Positions 22,778-30,386 of a stretch of 64,000 nucleotides of DNA are shown piece after piece (within the stretch, counting starts at the first letter, position 1; the number at the start of each line of letters is the position of its first letter). Position numbers and translations under genes: made by a program. This DNA is from Bacteroidia bacterium. GTDB taxonomy: Bacteria; Bacteroidota; Bacteroidia; J057; JADKCL01. The notes beneath the pieces are model-generated. The model searched no databases, was not told the DNA's origin, and saw only the letters and a program-made list of their open reading frames with translations. The DNA is taken from NCBI GenBank assembly GCA_020635905.1, contig JACJYV010000006.1, forward strand, positions 186,001 to 250,000, read 5' to 3'.

Positions 22778-24997
22778 ATGCATCATGACAACATGAACGG
22801 CAACGATCCACTGGAAAACAGCGCAGTTCCGGAAACTGAAAAGGAATCCGTAACCCCTGAAACCCAGGAAGAAGCCGTGCACCAGGAAACCCCTGAGATG
22901 AACTCTGGCAGCGAGCAGGAGACCGAATCTCCCGCACCTGAAACCGAGCCCCAACTGGAAGAAACCCCTGCTGAAGCCGCTCCTGAAGTGACTTCAGAAA
23001 CCCCTGAAACTCAGGCTGAGGAGCCTGAAACCGCACCCGAAGCTCCCGCTCCTGAACCCGAGCCTGTGGCCGAATCCTCTGAGGAAGTTTCTTCAGACGA
23101 GAAGGCTGAAACCGCCCCTGAAGGCGAAGCAGAAACGGGTGAGGAAAGCGAAGAAGAGCCCAAAGAAAAGGTCATTTCCCCCGAAGACAAGCTCTTCAAC
23201 GACCTGGTGGCCGACGAGGATGCTTTTGAAAAGCACGTTGACAAAGCCAGCTTCCAGGAACTGATGTTCCTCATGGAAAAGATCCTGCAGGTACCCGACA
23301 TCGGGCCCATGATTTCGATGGTCAAAACCATCAAAAAGGCTTTCGACCAGATGCGCAAAGACACAGACGAAGCCGAGCAGGATCTGCAGTCATTTGGAAA
23401 ATTCAGTCTGGCCCTTTCCCGCTTCAACCGCCGTCGTCAGGAATACTTCCAGAAACAAGAAGACGAAAAAGCCGCCAATTCTGCCAAAAAGCAGGAATTG
23501 CTGGACCGCCTGAAGGCCATTGTCGAAGAAGAACGCGTGCAGGACATTCAGGAAGTAAGGGAAATTCAGAATGCATGGAAAGACACGGGTTACATCCTGC
23601 AAAAGGATGTGATGCCGATCAATACCATGTACAAATATTACCTGGACATCTATTATAATCTGCGGGGCCAGTACCACGAATTGCTGGACACCGACCGCAA
23701 ATATAATCTGGAACAGAAGCAGGGAATTATCGAGGAAATCAATAACCTCGTACCTGCGGATGAAACAGCCACCCGCGATATTTGGCGGGCCAATACAGAT
23801 AAAATCAAGGCACTGCAGGAATTCTGGAAAACGGTTGGTTCCGTGCCCCGCGAAGACCTCGACGCCAATAATGCCGCATACCGCGAAGCCCTCGACAGCT
23901 TCTTTAGCAAAAGAGGGGCCTTCTTTGGCAATCTGGATGCGGAACGGAAGGAAAACGGAGACAAAAAACGGGCGCTGCTCGAGGAACTGGGCTCCTACGA
24001 ATCCTACACAGCCAACCAGGCCAAGGAGTGGAATCAGGCCACCAAGCGCATCCTGGCAATTCAGGAAAGATGGAACGCCATCGGGCCGGCCACCAAAGAC
24101 GATAACAAGATCCTCTGGAAGGCCTACCGCAACATCTGCAATACTTTCTTCAAGAATAAGAGCGATTACTTCGCTTCCTTTGATGAAGGCCGCAATAAGA
24201 ACCTGGAGTTGAAAATGGCCATCATTGAGAAGGCCGAAGCGCTCAAGGATTCTGAAAATCTGAAAGAAACAGCCGATGCCCTCAAGGCCCTTCAGGCCGA
24301 GTGGAAAGCCATTGGTCCGGTGCATGACCGGCACTCTAACCGCATCTGGAAACGCTTTCGGGCCGCCTGCGACCACTTTTTCTCCCGCAAGGAAGGCAAG
24401 AGCAGTTCTGACCGCGAAGAATTTGGCAAGAATCTGGAAGCGAAACTGGAGCTGATCAAGAAGCTGCATGAGTTGAATAATTCAGAAGAATTTGACGAAA
24501 ATTCACTCAAAACCTTCAAAAAGATTCAGGAAGAGTGGAAATCCATCGGGCATGTGCCTTTCAGGCAGAAAGACGACGTCAACGAAGGGTTCCGCAGCGA
24601 GATCGACACCTTCTTCAAAAAGGCCGAATCCAGCAAAAAGATTGGTCAGAAACTGAAGACGGAAGCCCAGATGAACCTCATTGCCGACGACGAGGTGCGC
24701 AACCGCAGGGCCAAGTCTGACATTCATAAAATTCGCCTCAGAATCCAGGAAAGTCAGAATAAAATTGATTCCTACGAGACCAACATCCTTTACATTGCCA
24801 AAGGCAAAAAAGGTGATGCGCTGCGCAAGCAGATCCGCGATCAGATCGAAGCCGAAAAGAAACAGGTGGAGAACATGAAAGCGAAGATCAAATCCATGCG
24901 CGAGATTCTGGACAAACCCCGGGAAGAGAGTCCCAAACCTGCCAAACCAGGAAAATCACCCGCCTCAGACACAGACGCGGGCGGGGAAGAGGAATAA
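22778..24997 (+). CDS. DUF349 domain-containing protein
   Basis: 739 residues, cytoplasmic. Residues 1 to about 130 are a disordered acidic tail rich in Glu, Pro, Thr and Ala. The rest is a series of five or six DUF349 helical repeats of about 75 residues, each with a Trp-containing W(K/N)..G.. motif (for example AWKDTGYI, FWKTVGSVP, RWNAIGPA, EWKAIGPV, EWKSIGHV). A charged coiled coil closes the protein. The family is widespread in Bacteroidota; some members are implicated in DNA or cell-envelope processes, but a general function is not settled. Starts at MHHDN; a second ATG lies five codons later. Separated from the next operon by a two-way terminator. Confidence 0.88.
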   Translation: MHHDNMNGNDPLENSAVPETEKESVTPETQEEAVHQETPEMNSGSEQETESPAPETEPQLEETPAEAAPEVTSETPETQAEEPETAPEAPAPEPEPVAESSEEVSSDEKAETAPEGEAETGEESEEEPKEKVISPEDKLFNDLVADEDAFEKHVDKASFQELMFLMEKILQVPDIGPMISMVKTIKKAFDQMRKDTDEAEQDLQSFGKFSLALSRFNRRRQEYFQKQEDEKAANSAKKQELLDRLKAIVEEERVQDIQEVREIQNAWKDTGYILQKDVMPINTMYKYYLDIYYNLRGQYHELLDTDRKYNLEQKQGIIEEINNLVPADETATRDIWRANTDKIKALQEFWKTVGSVPREDLDANNAAYREALDSFFSKRGAFFGNLDAERKENGDKKRALLEELGSYESYTANQAKEWNQATKRILAIQERWNAIGPATKDDNKILWKAYRNICNTFFKNKSDYFASFDEGRNKNLELKMAIIEKAEALKDSENLKETADALKALQAEWKAIGPVHDRHSNRIWKRFRAACDHFFSRKEGKSSSDREEFGKNLEAKLELIKKLHELNNSEEFDENSLKTFKKIQEEWKSIGHVPFRQKDDVNEGFRSEIDTFFKKAESSKKIGQKLKTEAQMNLIADDEVRNRRAKSDIHKIRLRIQESQNKIDSYETNILYIAKGKKGDALRKQIRDQIEAEKKQVENMKAKIKSMREILDKPREESPKPAKPGKSPASDTDAGGEEE

Positions 24998-25010
24998 AAA
25001 TCCTCCCATA

Positions 25011-25047
25011 AAAAAAACCGGCAAAGCGAAAGCATTGCCGGTTTTTT
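25011..25047. terminator. Bidirectional terminator
   Basis: Stem AAAACCGGCAA and TTGCCGGTTTT around a GC-capped GAAA loop, with A-run before and T-run after. Serves the DUF349 gene from the left and the Spy-like gene from the right. Confidence 0.85.
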
Positions 25048-25061
25048 ATTGCCCTGAAAAA

Positions 25062-25574
25062 TCAGGGTCTGGGGCCGCGTCTGAAGCCCCGGCCTTGTCC
25101 GGGGCCCTGTCCATCGGGTCCGCCCTGGGGACCGTTTTGCAGGCGCTCCATCAGCTGATTTTTGAATCGCAACTCGGCCTGAAATAATTTGGCGACCTTC
25201 CTGACCGGCAAAACCTTCTGAAATTCCCCGATATACTTGCGGGTCAGGTCAAGTTCGGCCTGCTTATTGTCCACCATCTCGTTCAGCATGCCCTGCACCT
25301 CCTTGTCCGACATTTCGTCGAAATTCATCTGGGCCTCCACCTTTTCCAGGCGGGCTTCTTTGCGCAAGGCCTTGCGTTCATTCTGAAACTGGTCGTACAC
25401 CGGCCAGAAGACCTTGGCTTCGTCAGAAGTAAGGCTCAGTTCGCGGGTCAGGTAAGCGATTTTGAGCGCCTCAATGCGGTCGCGGCGGCTGCCATCCGCG
25501 GGCTGGGCCAGCCCGGGCAGGACAATTCCAATCAGAAACAGTCCCAGTATCAATTGCTTATAATTCATTTCCAT
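25062..25574 (-). CDS. Spy/CpxP-like periplasmic protein
   Basis: 170 residues: a signal peptide (LILGLFLIGIVLPGLAQ), then a mostly helical mature protein rich in charged residues with the LTSDEAKVFWPVYDQFQNERKALRKE pattern typical of Bacteroidota Spy/CpxP-like proteins, and a Gly/Pro/Arg-rich tail. Relatives are periplasmic chaperones or stress sensors. The start overlaps the anti-sigma-like gene by up to 17 nt, making it the third gene of the sigma operon. Start is ATG 25574 or, two codons later, 25568. Confidence 0.75.
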   Translation of the reverse strand: MEMNYKQLILGLFLIGIVLPGLAQPADGSRRDRIEALKIAYLTRELSLTSDEAKVFWPVYDQFQNERKALRKEARLEKVEAQMNFDEMSDKEVQGMLNEMVDNKQAELDLTRKYIGEFQKVLPVRKVAKLFQAELRFKNQLMERLQNGPQGGPDGQGPGQGRGFRRGPRP

Positions 25575-26091
25575 TAATTTTTGAGTCTAACCAATCGAGA
25601 TCGTCTGGCTGAAGGTCGAATTCAAATCCCTCAGGCAGATCTTCCCCTGAAAAATATTCCGAAATAGATTCGGGTGGAATTTGCGATTCCAGATCAAGAG
25701 AAGCCAGGGCCTCATCCCCCATGGCATTGATGAGAAACTCTTCATCCAGGTACGCGACCTCCAGTTCGGCCAGAATTTCTTCAGGAGTGAGCTGAGAAAA
25801 ATCGGGCACGGGGGTGCGTTGGGTGGTGAACCAGGCAGAAACAGAAAACAAAACCAGGAGAATCAGCACCGCAGCCAGGCTGACGGGGATCATTTTCCGG
25901 TTGAGGGAGGCTGCTCCCCCATTTCCCGAAGGCTTCTCCTCCGCTTTCACCTTTTCCATCAGCCGATCCGCAAACGAATCAAAATAACCCTCTGGCGCAG
26001 CCAGGGGCAGGGGTTTGCCCTGCAAAGCCGCCAGCCGGGGAGCTATTTCCTTCAGATCGGGATCGTCGTGATATGGGATTTTTTTTTCCAT
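25558..26091 (-). CDS. Membrane-anchored anti-sigma-like protein
   Basis: 177 residues: a cytoplasmic N-terminal part of about 65 residues with APEGYFDSFADRLMEKV, a pattern common in Bacteroidota partners of ECF sigma factors; one membrane segment at about 67-87; and an acidic periplasmic C-terminus (about 50 residues rich in Asp, Glu and Leu). No zinc-binding HxxxCxxC motif, so it is not a ZAS-type. It lies 32 nt after the sigma gene and overlaps the Spy-like gene. Anti-sigma role is inferred from position and topology. Confidence 0.7.
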   Translation of the reverse strand: MEKKIPYHDDPDLKEIAPRLAALQGKPLPLAAPEGYFDSFADRLMEKVKAEEKPSGNGGAASLNRKMIPVSLAAVLILLVLFSVSAWFTTQRTPVPDFSQLTPEEILAELEVAYLDEEFLINAMGDEALASLDLESQIPPESISEYFSGEDLPEGFEFDLQPDDLDWLDSKINGNEL

Positions 26092-26123
26092 TTTATGCTT
26101 AGACTGATTTTCTTTCTCCGGGT

Positions 26124-26663
26124 TTAATCCCCTGTCAAAAAACTTTCAATTTTCTTAACTGCATGGTGAAAACTCGCCTTCAGTGACCCCACCGTTCCCC
26201 CCAGAACTTCCGCCATTTCCTCGTATTTCATCTCGTCGTAGTATTTCATCTGAAACACCAACCTTTGCTTTTCGGGTAAACTGATGACGGCCCGTTGCAG
26301 TTTCACCTCGATTTCATCCCCGCTCATCACGGATTCCTGCTCCAGACTGTGCAACAGGCTGTCCTGAATATCGGCGAGTTCGCCCAGGTTGCGGCTTTTT
26401 TCCCGCCGCAGGTGGGTGAGGGCTTCGTTGGTGGCAATGCGAAAGAGCCAGGTTTTCAATTTCGACTCGCCCCTGAATTGCTCAATCCCTTTCCAGGCCT
26501 TGACCAGGGCATTTTGCAAAACATCATCCGCATCATCGTGGGAAATCACAATCTTGCGCACCTGCCAGTACAGCGCCTCCTGGTACTCTTTTACCAACAG
26601 CCTGAAAGCAGACTCACGGGTCCGCGCATCCTGAAGTTGCCGTATTAAAACCTGTTCATCCAA
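26124..26663 (-). CDS. ECF RNA polymerase sigma factor
   Basis: 179 residues, standard for ECF sigma factors. Region 2 is visible in SHDDADDVLQNALVKAWKGIEQF and LKTWLFRIATNEALTHLRREK; region 4 in ISLPEKQRLVFQMKYYDEMKYEEMAEVLG followed by SLKASFHHAVKKI, the DNA-reading helix. First gene of an operon with the anti-sigma-like and Spy-like genes, so it probably controls an envelope-stress response and its own operon. No autoregulatory promoter was recognised in the 80 bp upstream. Confidence 0.92.
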   Translation of the reverse strand: MDEQVLIRQLQDARTRESAFRLLVKEYQEALYWQVRKIVISHDDADDVLQNALVKAWKGIEQFRGESKLKTWLFRIATNEALTHLRREKSRNLGELADIQDSLLHSLEQESVMSGDEIEVKLQRAVISLPEKQRLVFQMKYYDEMKYEEMAEVLGGTVGSLKASFHHAVKKIESFLTGD

Positions 26664-26742
26664 AGGAGATGCTTTTCGATCTTTGGTTAGACCGCGGTTT
26701 GGCCAAAAGGTTTAAGGGACCTCAAAAAAACTTTGGATCTCT

Positions 26743-27246
26743 TCAACTTGCCCGGTCGAGGGAGTCCACCATGACCTTGATCATGGAAAACATACTGCTC
26801 TGGTAGGGTTTGGGCAAATCAGGATTTCCCATGGAGTGCGAAAAAACGAATTTCAACAGGGGTGCCTGGCGGCTTTGCCGCATGAATTCGGCCACCCTCT
26901 TCTCTCCTTCTTCGCGGCCTTCGTTGCGCTTGAGCGAATTGAAAAAGTCGAACGTTTCCTTTTGCACCCGGGCAATCACCTCCGCAGAAACAAAGACGGG
27001 CTCGGGATTGTCGCGCCTGAAGGCGTCGTAGGCCACCATAGCCACGGCCAGCAGATAATCGAAATCTGAGGGTTCCGCATAGAAATCCCGCACTGAGAGC
27101 AGAAATTTGAACAGAAATGGCTGCTCATCAGCCAGTTCATTGGTCATATTCCAGGTTTCCCTGGCTTGCTTCAGGTTCATGCGGGCAATGGCCGCATCAA
27201 TGGATTTGGGGGTGACAATCTGGGTGGAGGACAAATTTTCGGGCAT
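26743..27246 (-). CDS. Conserved-looking protein of unknown function
   Basis: 167 residues, no signal peptide or membrane segment. Predicted mainly helical, with FLFKFLLSVRDFYAEPSDFDYLLAVAM in the middle and charged residues throughout. I do not recognise a family. The ATG at 27246 is 4 nt from the stop of the T9SS cargo gene, so it is likely co-transcribed with it and may be read from the same mRNA. Sigma operon follows 79 bp downstream. Confidence 0.65.
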   Translation of the reverse strand: MPENLSSTQIVTPKSIDAAIARMNLKQARETWNMTNELADEQPFLFKFLLSVRDFYAEPSDFDYLLAVAMVAYDAFRRDNPEPVFVSAEVIARVQKETFDFFNSLKRNEGREEGEKRVAEFMRQSRQAPLLKFVFSHSMGNPDLPKPYQSSMFSMIKVMVDSLDRAS

Positions 27247-27250
27247 GGGC

Positions 27251-30200
27251 TCAGGGCTCGATGATCAGCTTTTGAAGATATTTCCCCTTCGGGGATTCTA
27301 CCTCAATTAAATAAATTCCAGCCGTTAATTCAGACAAATTCACCGAAAATTTCCCCTGCTGATCCGTTTTGTGCATGGCCTGATACTGAATCCGTCCCAA
27401 CAAATCCACCAGCCTGCAATTCAGATTCTGATGGATTGCCCCTGAAACCTCTACCTGAACCTGATCATGGGCCGGATTGGGATAGATTTTGATTCCGCTC
27501 ACCAGATAATCCTCCAGTCCGTTCGGGCCCACGGTAATGGATTGAGACAGGGTGTCCGGGCAATGTCCGTCCGTATTCACAATCAAAACCACAGTGTAAG
27601 TACCAGGTGCAGCATAAGTATAGGTTGGATTTTGACTGGTGGCAGTGCCGCCGTCCCCAAAAGTCCATAGCCAGGCAGTGGCGCTGGTGGAATTGTCCGT
27701 GAAAACCACAGTCAGCCCGTTGACAGCCGCAGTAAAGGAAGCCGCGGTCGATATGACGGTCACCTGGGCGGTGGGTGAGTTTACGGTCGGGCAAAACCCG
27801 TTGCTCAGAGAAGCCTGAAACCAGGTGGTCTGGGTGAGGGGGCCTGTATTCAGGGTGGCGCCGTTTCCGCTGACCGGCAACCAGGAGGTACCGTTAATGG
27901 AGGATTGCCAGCTGATTGTGCCCTGGCTGTTGGTCAGGGTGAGCACAGCGCTTTCCCCAACACAGATCGTGTCGGGATCGGCCGAGAGGGTGCCCCCCGA
28001 GTTGAGCGGGTACAAGGAAATATTCAACTGATTGGAGGTGTCAGTCCCGCAAAAGTTGGAGACAATGGCATGCACCAGGGTGGTGGAACTGCCGGGCAGC
28101 AGGGAAAAAGTCGGGGTTCCTGAACCAGTTGGAATCCAGGTTGTCCCGTTGGTGGAATACTCCCAGGAAATACTGCCTGTATAGCCTGAAAGAGTCAACA
28201 AAACTGTATTTCCGGCACATACTGAATTGGATTGGGAAGTAAGCAGGCCTCCTGCAACCTGGTTCACGACCGTGACCGGGAGGCTAACTGAGAATACATC
28301 CGGGCAAACTCCGTTGGAATACACTGCCCGGTACCAGGTCGTCTGGGCCAGGGGACCCGTGTTGAGGGTGGGTCCATTGCCCGTCGCCGGGCTCCAGGTG
28401 CTTCCGTTGGGGGATGTTTCCCAGCTGATGTTCCCGCTCCCGCCGGCAACCGTGATCAGGGTTGAATTTCCTGCACAAACCGTATCTGCACTGGCCGAAA
28501 TCCCCCCACTCACATTGGCGGGAAACATCAGGATATTCAACACATTCGAGGTATCCATCCCGCAAAAGTTAGATAATATGGCCCTGACCTGGGTCGATGG
28601 GCTGCCGGGATGCAGATAAAAGGACGGATTGCCTGAACCCGCCGGGTTCCAGGTAATGCCATTGGTGGAAGTTTCCAGAGAAATATTGCCCGTATAGCCA
28701 TTGAGGGAAATCAAAACAGAATCACCTGCGCAAACAGAATTTGTGGGGGAGGTGAGTTGTCCCCCGGCAACCAAAGGAATAACCGTGACTATTTTCACTC
28801 CCGAATACAAATCCGGGCAAACTCCATTGGAAAAAACTGCCCGAAACCAGGTCGTCTGGGACAGGGGGCCGGTATTCAGGGTGCTGCCACTGCCTGTCGC
28901 AGGGGTCCAGTTGGTTCCATTGGGTGAGGATTGCCAGGTGATGTTTCCGCTTCCGCCCGCTTCAGTAATTGTCACTGAATTTCCCGCGCAAACGGTGTCC
29001 GCACTTACAGCCAGGCTTCCAGCCTGAATCTGGGGGACTGTATTCACGGTGACCACATTGGAAGTGTCCAGGCTACAACTGCTGGAAAGGGTGGCCCTGA
29101 AGTAGGTCATACCCGAAGGAGCGTACTGAAAGGTTGGCACACTTATCCCCAGAGGAACCCAGGTGCTGCCGTTGGTGGATGATTCCCACTGAATATTTCC
29201 TGCAGAGCCTGTCAGGGTGAGCGTGGCAGAATCCCCAAGACAAATGGTGCTGCTATTCACACTTGCGGTTCCTCCCACAGAGTATGGGTCGATCGTAATA
29301 TTCAGTGGGTAGGTAACTCCTGTAATGACCGCACTGCTCGAATTGACTCTTATCTTATAGCCACTCCCGGGTGGAGTTCCTGGTGGAATAATACCTGCAA
29401 TTGTACCTGCATTTACCGAGGTCAGGGTACCCAGATTGATGGGGTTGGCAAAACTTCCATTTGCGTCCGAAAGTTGAGCGGTAAAAACATTTCCGGAAAA
29501 AATGGGATAGTTAGGTGCGGTTATGGTAAAAGGAATAAATATGGAATCACCCTGGCAATAAACTGAATCCAGGGCAGAAACTTCTATCAAGCCCAACAAA
29601 TTCCCGGTCACTTTAATATCGTCCAGGGAAAAGACAGGATCATCCGCTAATCCAATAACTCCGGGATGATTAACAAAACGAAACCCAAAGCGCAGGGTAC
29701 TCTGATTGTCAAAAGCAGGCACATAAAAACTATCCTGAACCCAGTTCGATCCAAAATTGTATTGAGGAGATCCATATTGTGTCCAGGTTGCTCCGCTGTT
29801 AGTACTGTAAAATATATCACCTCCATATTCCAACCCCGCTTTACACAGCCAGTAAAAACTGATGCTAACCCAGTTATAACCTGCGGTTGAAATATCTGAG
29901 GTCATGGCAAAATAGTTTTCTTTCAATGGGCAAGGAAACCAACTTTTTTCAAAACATGAATTGAAAATTCCCTGAGCATTGGCCGCCAGGCTGGTTATAT
30001 GCAAATAATTACTGTTTGGGTAATTGAAAATTGCAGTTGGCTGGTCTGGCGTATTGGGCACAAAATTTGCCACATTATTTGGGCAGAATAAAGTATCATA
30101 TCCCCCCGCGTAAGCATTATTCACCACCCATTTATTTATACCATTGGTTACTGAGTTTTTATCCGGGGTGTTGAGGGTAAATTGATGTGTGCTTCCTTCA

Positions 30201-30286
30201 AAATTCTCGTAAAACAGGGTGGATTGCCCGGATACGAAAACATGAAACGTAAGGCATGCTACGAAGAGAAATAAGGTCCTTTTCAT
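27251..30286 (-). CDS. T9SS-sorted surface protein with six Ig-like repeats and a PKD domain
   Basis: 1011 residues from the ATG at 30286 (start MKRTLFLF), chosen because the signal peptide follows (ending FVSGQ). Domain order: an N-terminal lectin/MAM-like region (YENFEGSTHQFTLNT... to about 235); a linker with FTAQLSDANGSF; six related Ig-like modules of about 80 residues starting with VCAGNSV or TICLGDSA and containing SWETSPNGSTW; a PKD domain (WLWTFGDGGTAT... YTVVLIV); and a type A T9SS sorting domain (IKIYPNPAHDQVQVEV... GIYLIEVESPKGKYLQKLIIEP). Exported across the outer membrane and attached or released. The frame is open to 30382. Paralogue of the next two genes. Confidence 0.88.
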   Translation of the reverse strand: MKRTLFLFVACLTFHVFVSGQSTLFYENFEGSTHQFTLNTPDKNSVTNGINKWVVNNAYAGGYDTLFCPNNVANFVPNTPDQPTAIFNYPNSNYLHITSLAANAQGIFNSCFEKSWFPCPLKENYFAMTSDISTAGYNWVSISFYWLCKAGLEYGGDIFYSTNSGATWTQYGSPQYNFGSNWVQDSFYVPAFDNQSTLRFGFRFVNHPGVIGLADDPVFSLDDIKVTGNLLGLIEVSALDSVYCQGDSIFIPFTITAPNYPIFSGNVFTAQLSDANGSFANPINLGTLTSVNAGTIAGIIPPGTPPGSGYKIRVNSSSAVITGVTYPLNITIDPYSVGGTASVNSSTICLGDSATLTLTGSAGNIQWESSTNGSTWVPLGISVPTFQYAPSGMTYFRATLSSSCSLDTSNVVTVNTVPQIQAGSLAVSADTVCAGNSVTITEAGGSGNITWQSSPNGTNWTPATGSGSTLNTGPLSQTTWFRAVFSNGVCPDLYSGVKIVTVIPLVAGGQLTSPTNSVCAGDSVLISLNGYTGNISLETSTNGITWNPAGSGNPSFYLHPGSPSTQVRAILSNFCGMDTSNVLNILMFPANVSGGISASADTVCAGNSTLITVAGGSGNISWETSPNGSTWSPATGNGPTLNTGPLAQTTWYRAVYSNGVCPDVFSVSLPVTVVNQVAGGLLTSQSNSVCAGNTVLLTLSGYTGSISWEYSTNGTTWIPTGSGTPTFSLLPGSSTTLVHAIVSNFCGTDTSNQLNISLYPLNSGGTLSADPDTICVGESAVLTLTNSQGTISWQSSINGTSWLPVSGNGATLNTGPLTQTTWFQASLSNGFCPTVNSPTAQVTVISTAASFTAAVNGLTVVFTDNSTSATAWLWTFGDGGTATSQNPTYTYAAPGTYTVVLIVNTDGHCPDTLSQSITVGPNGLEDYLVSGIKIYPNPAHDQVQVEVSGAIHQNLNCRLVDLLGRIQYQAMHKTDQQGKFSVNLSELTAGIYLIEVESPKGKYLQKLIIEP

Positions 30287-30386
30287 AAATTCTGAAATTG
30301 AGTTGAGCAAAGAAAAATACGACCATCCCTTTCTTTTCCAAATCTCTTTGAAAAAGCGGGTTCCCTTTAACCTGAAAGCCAAAAAT

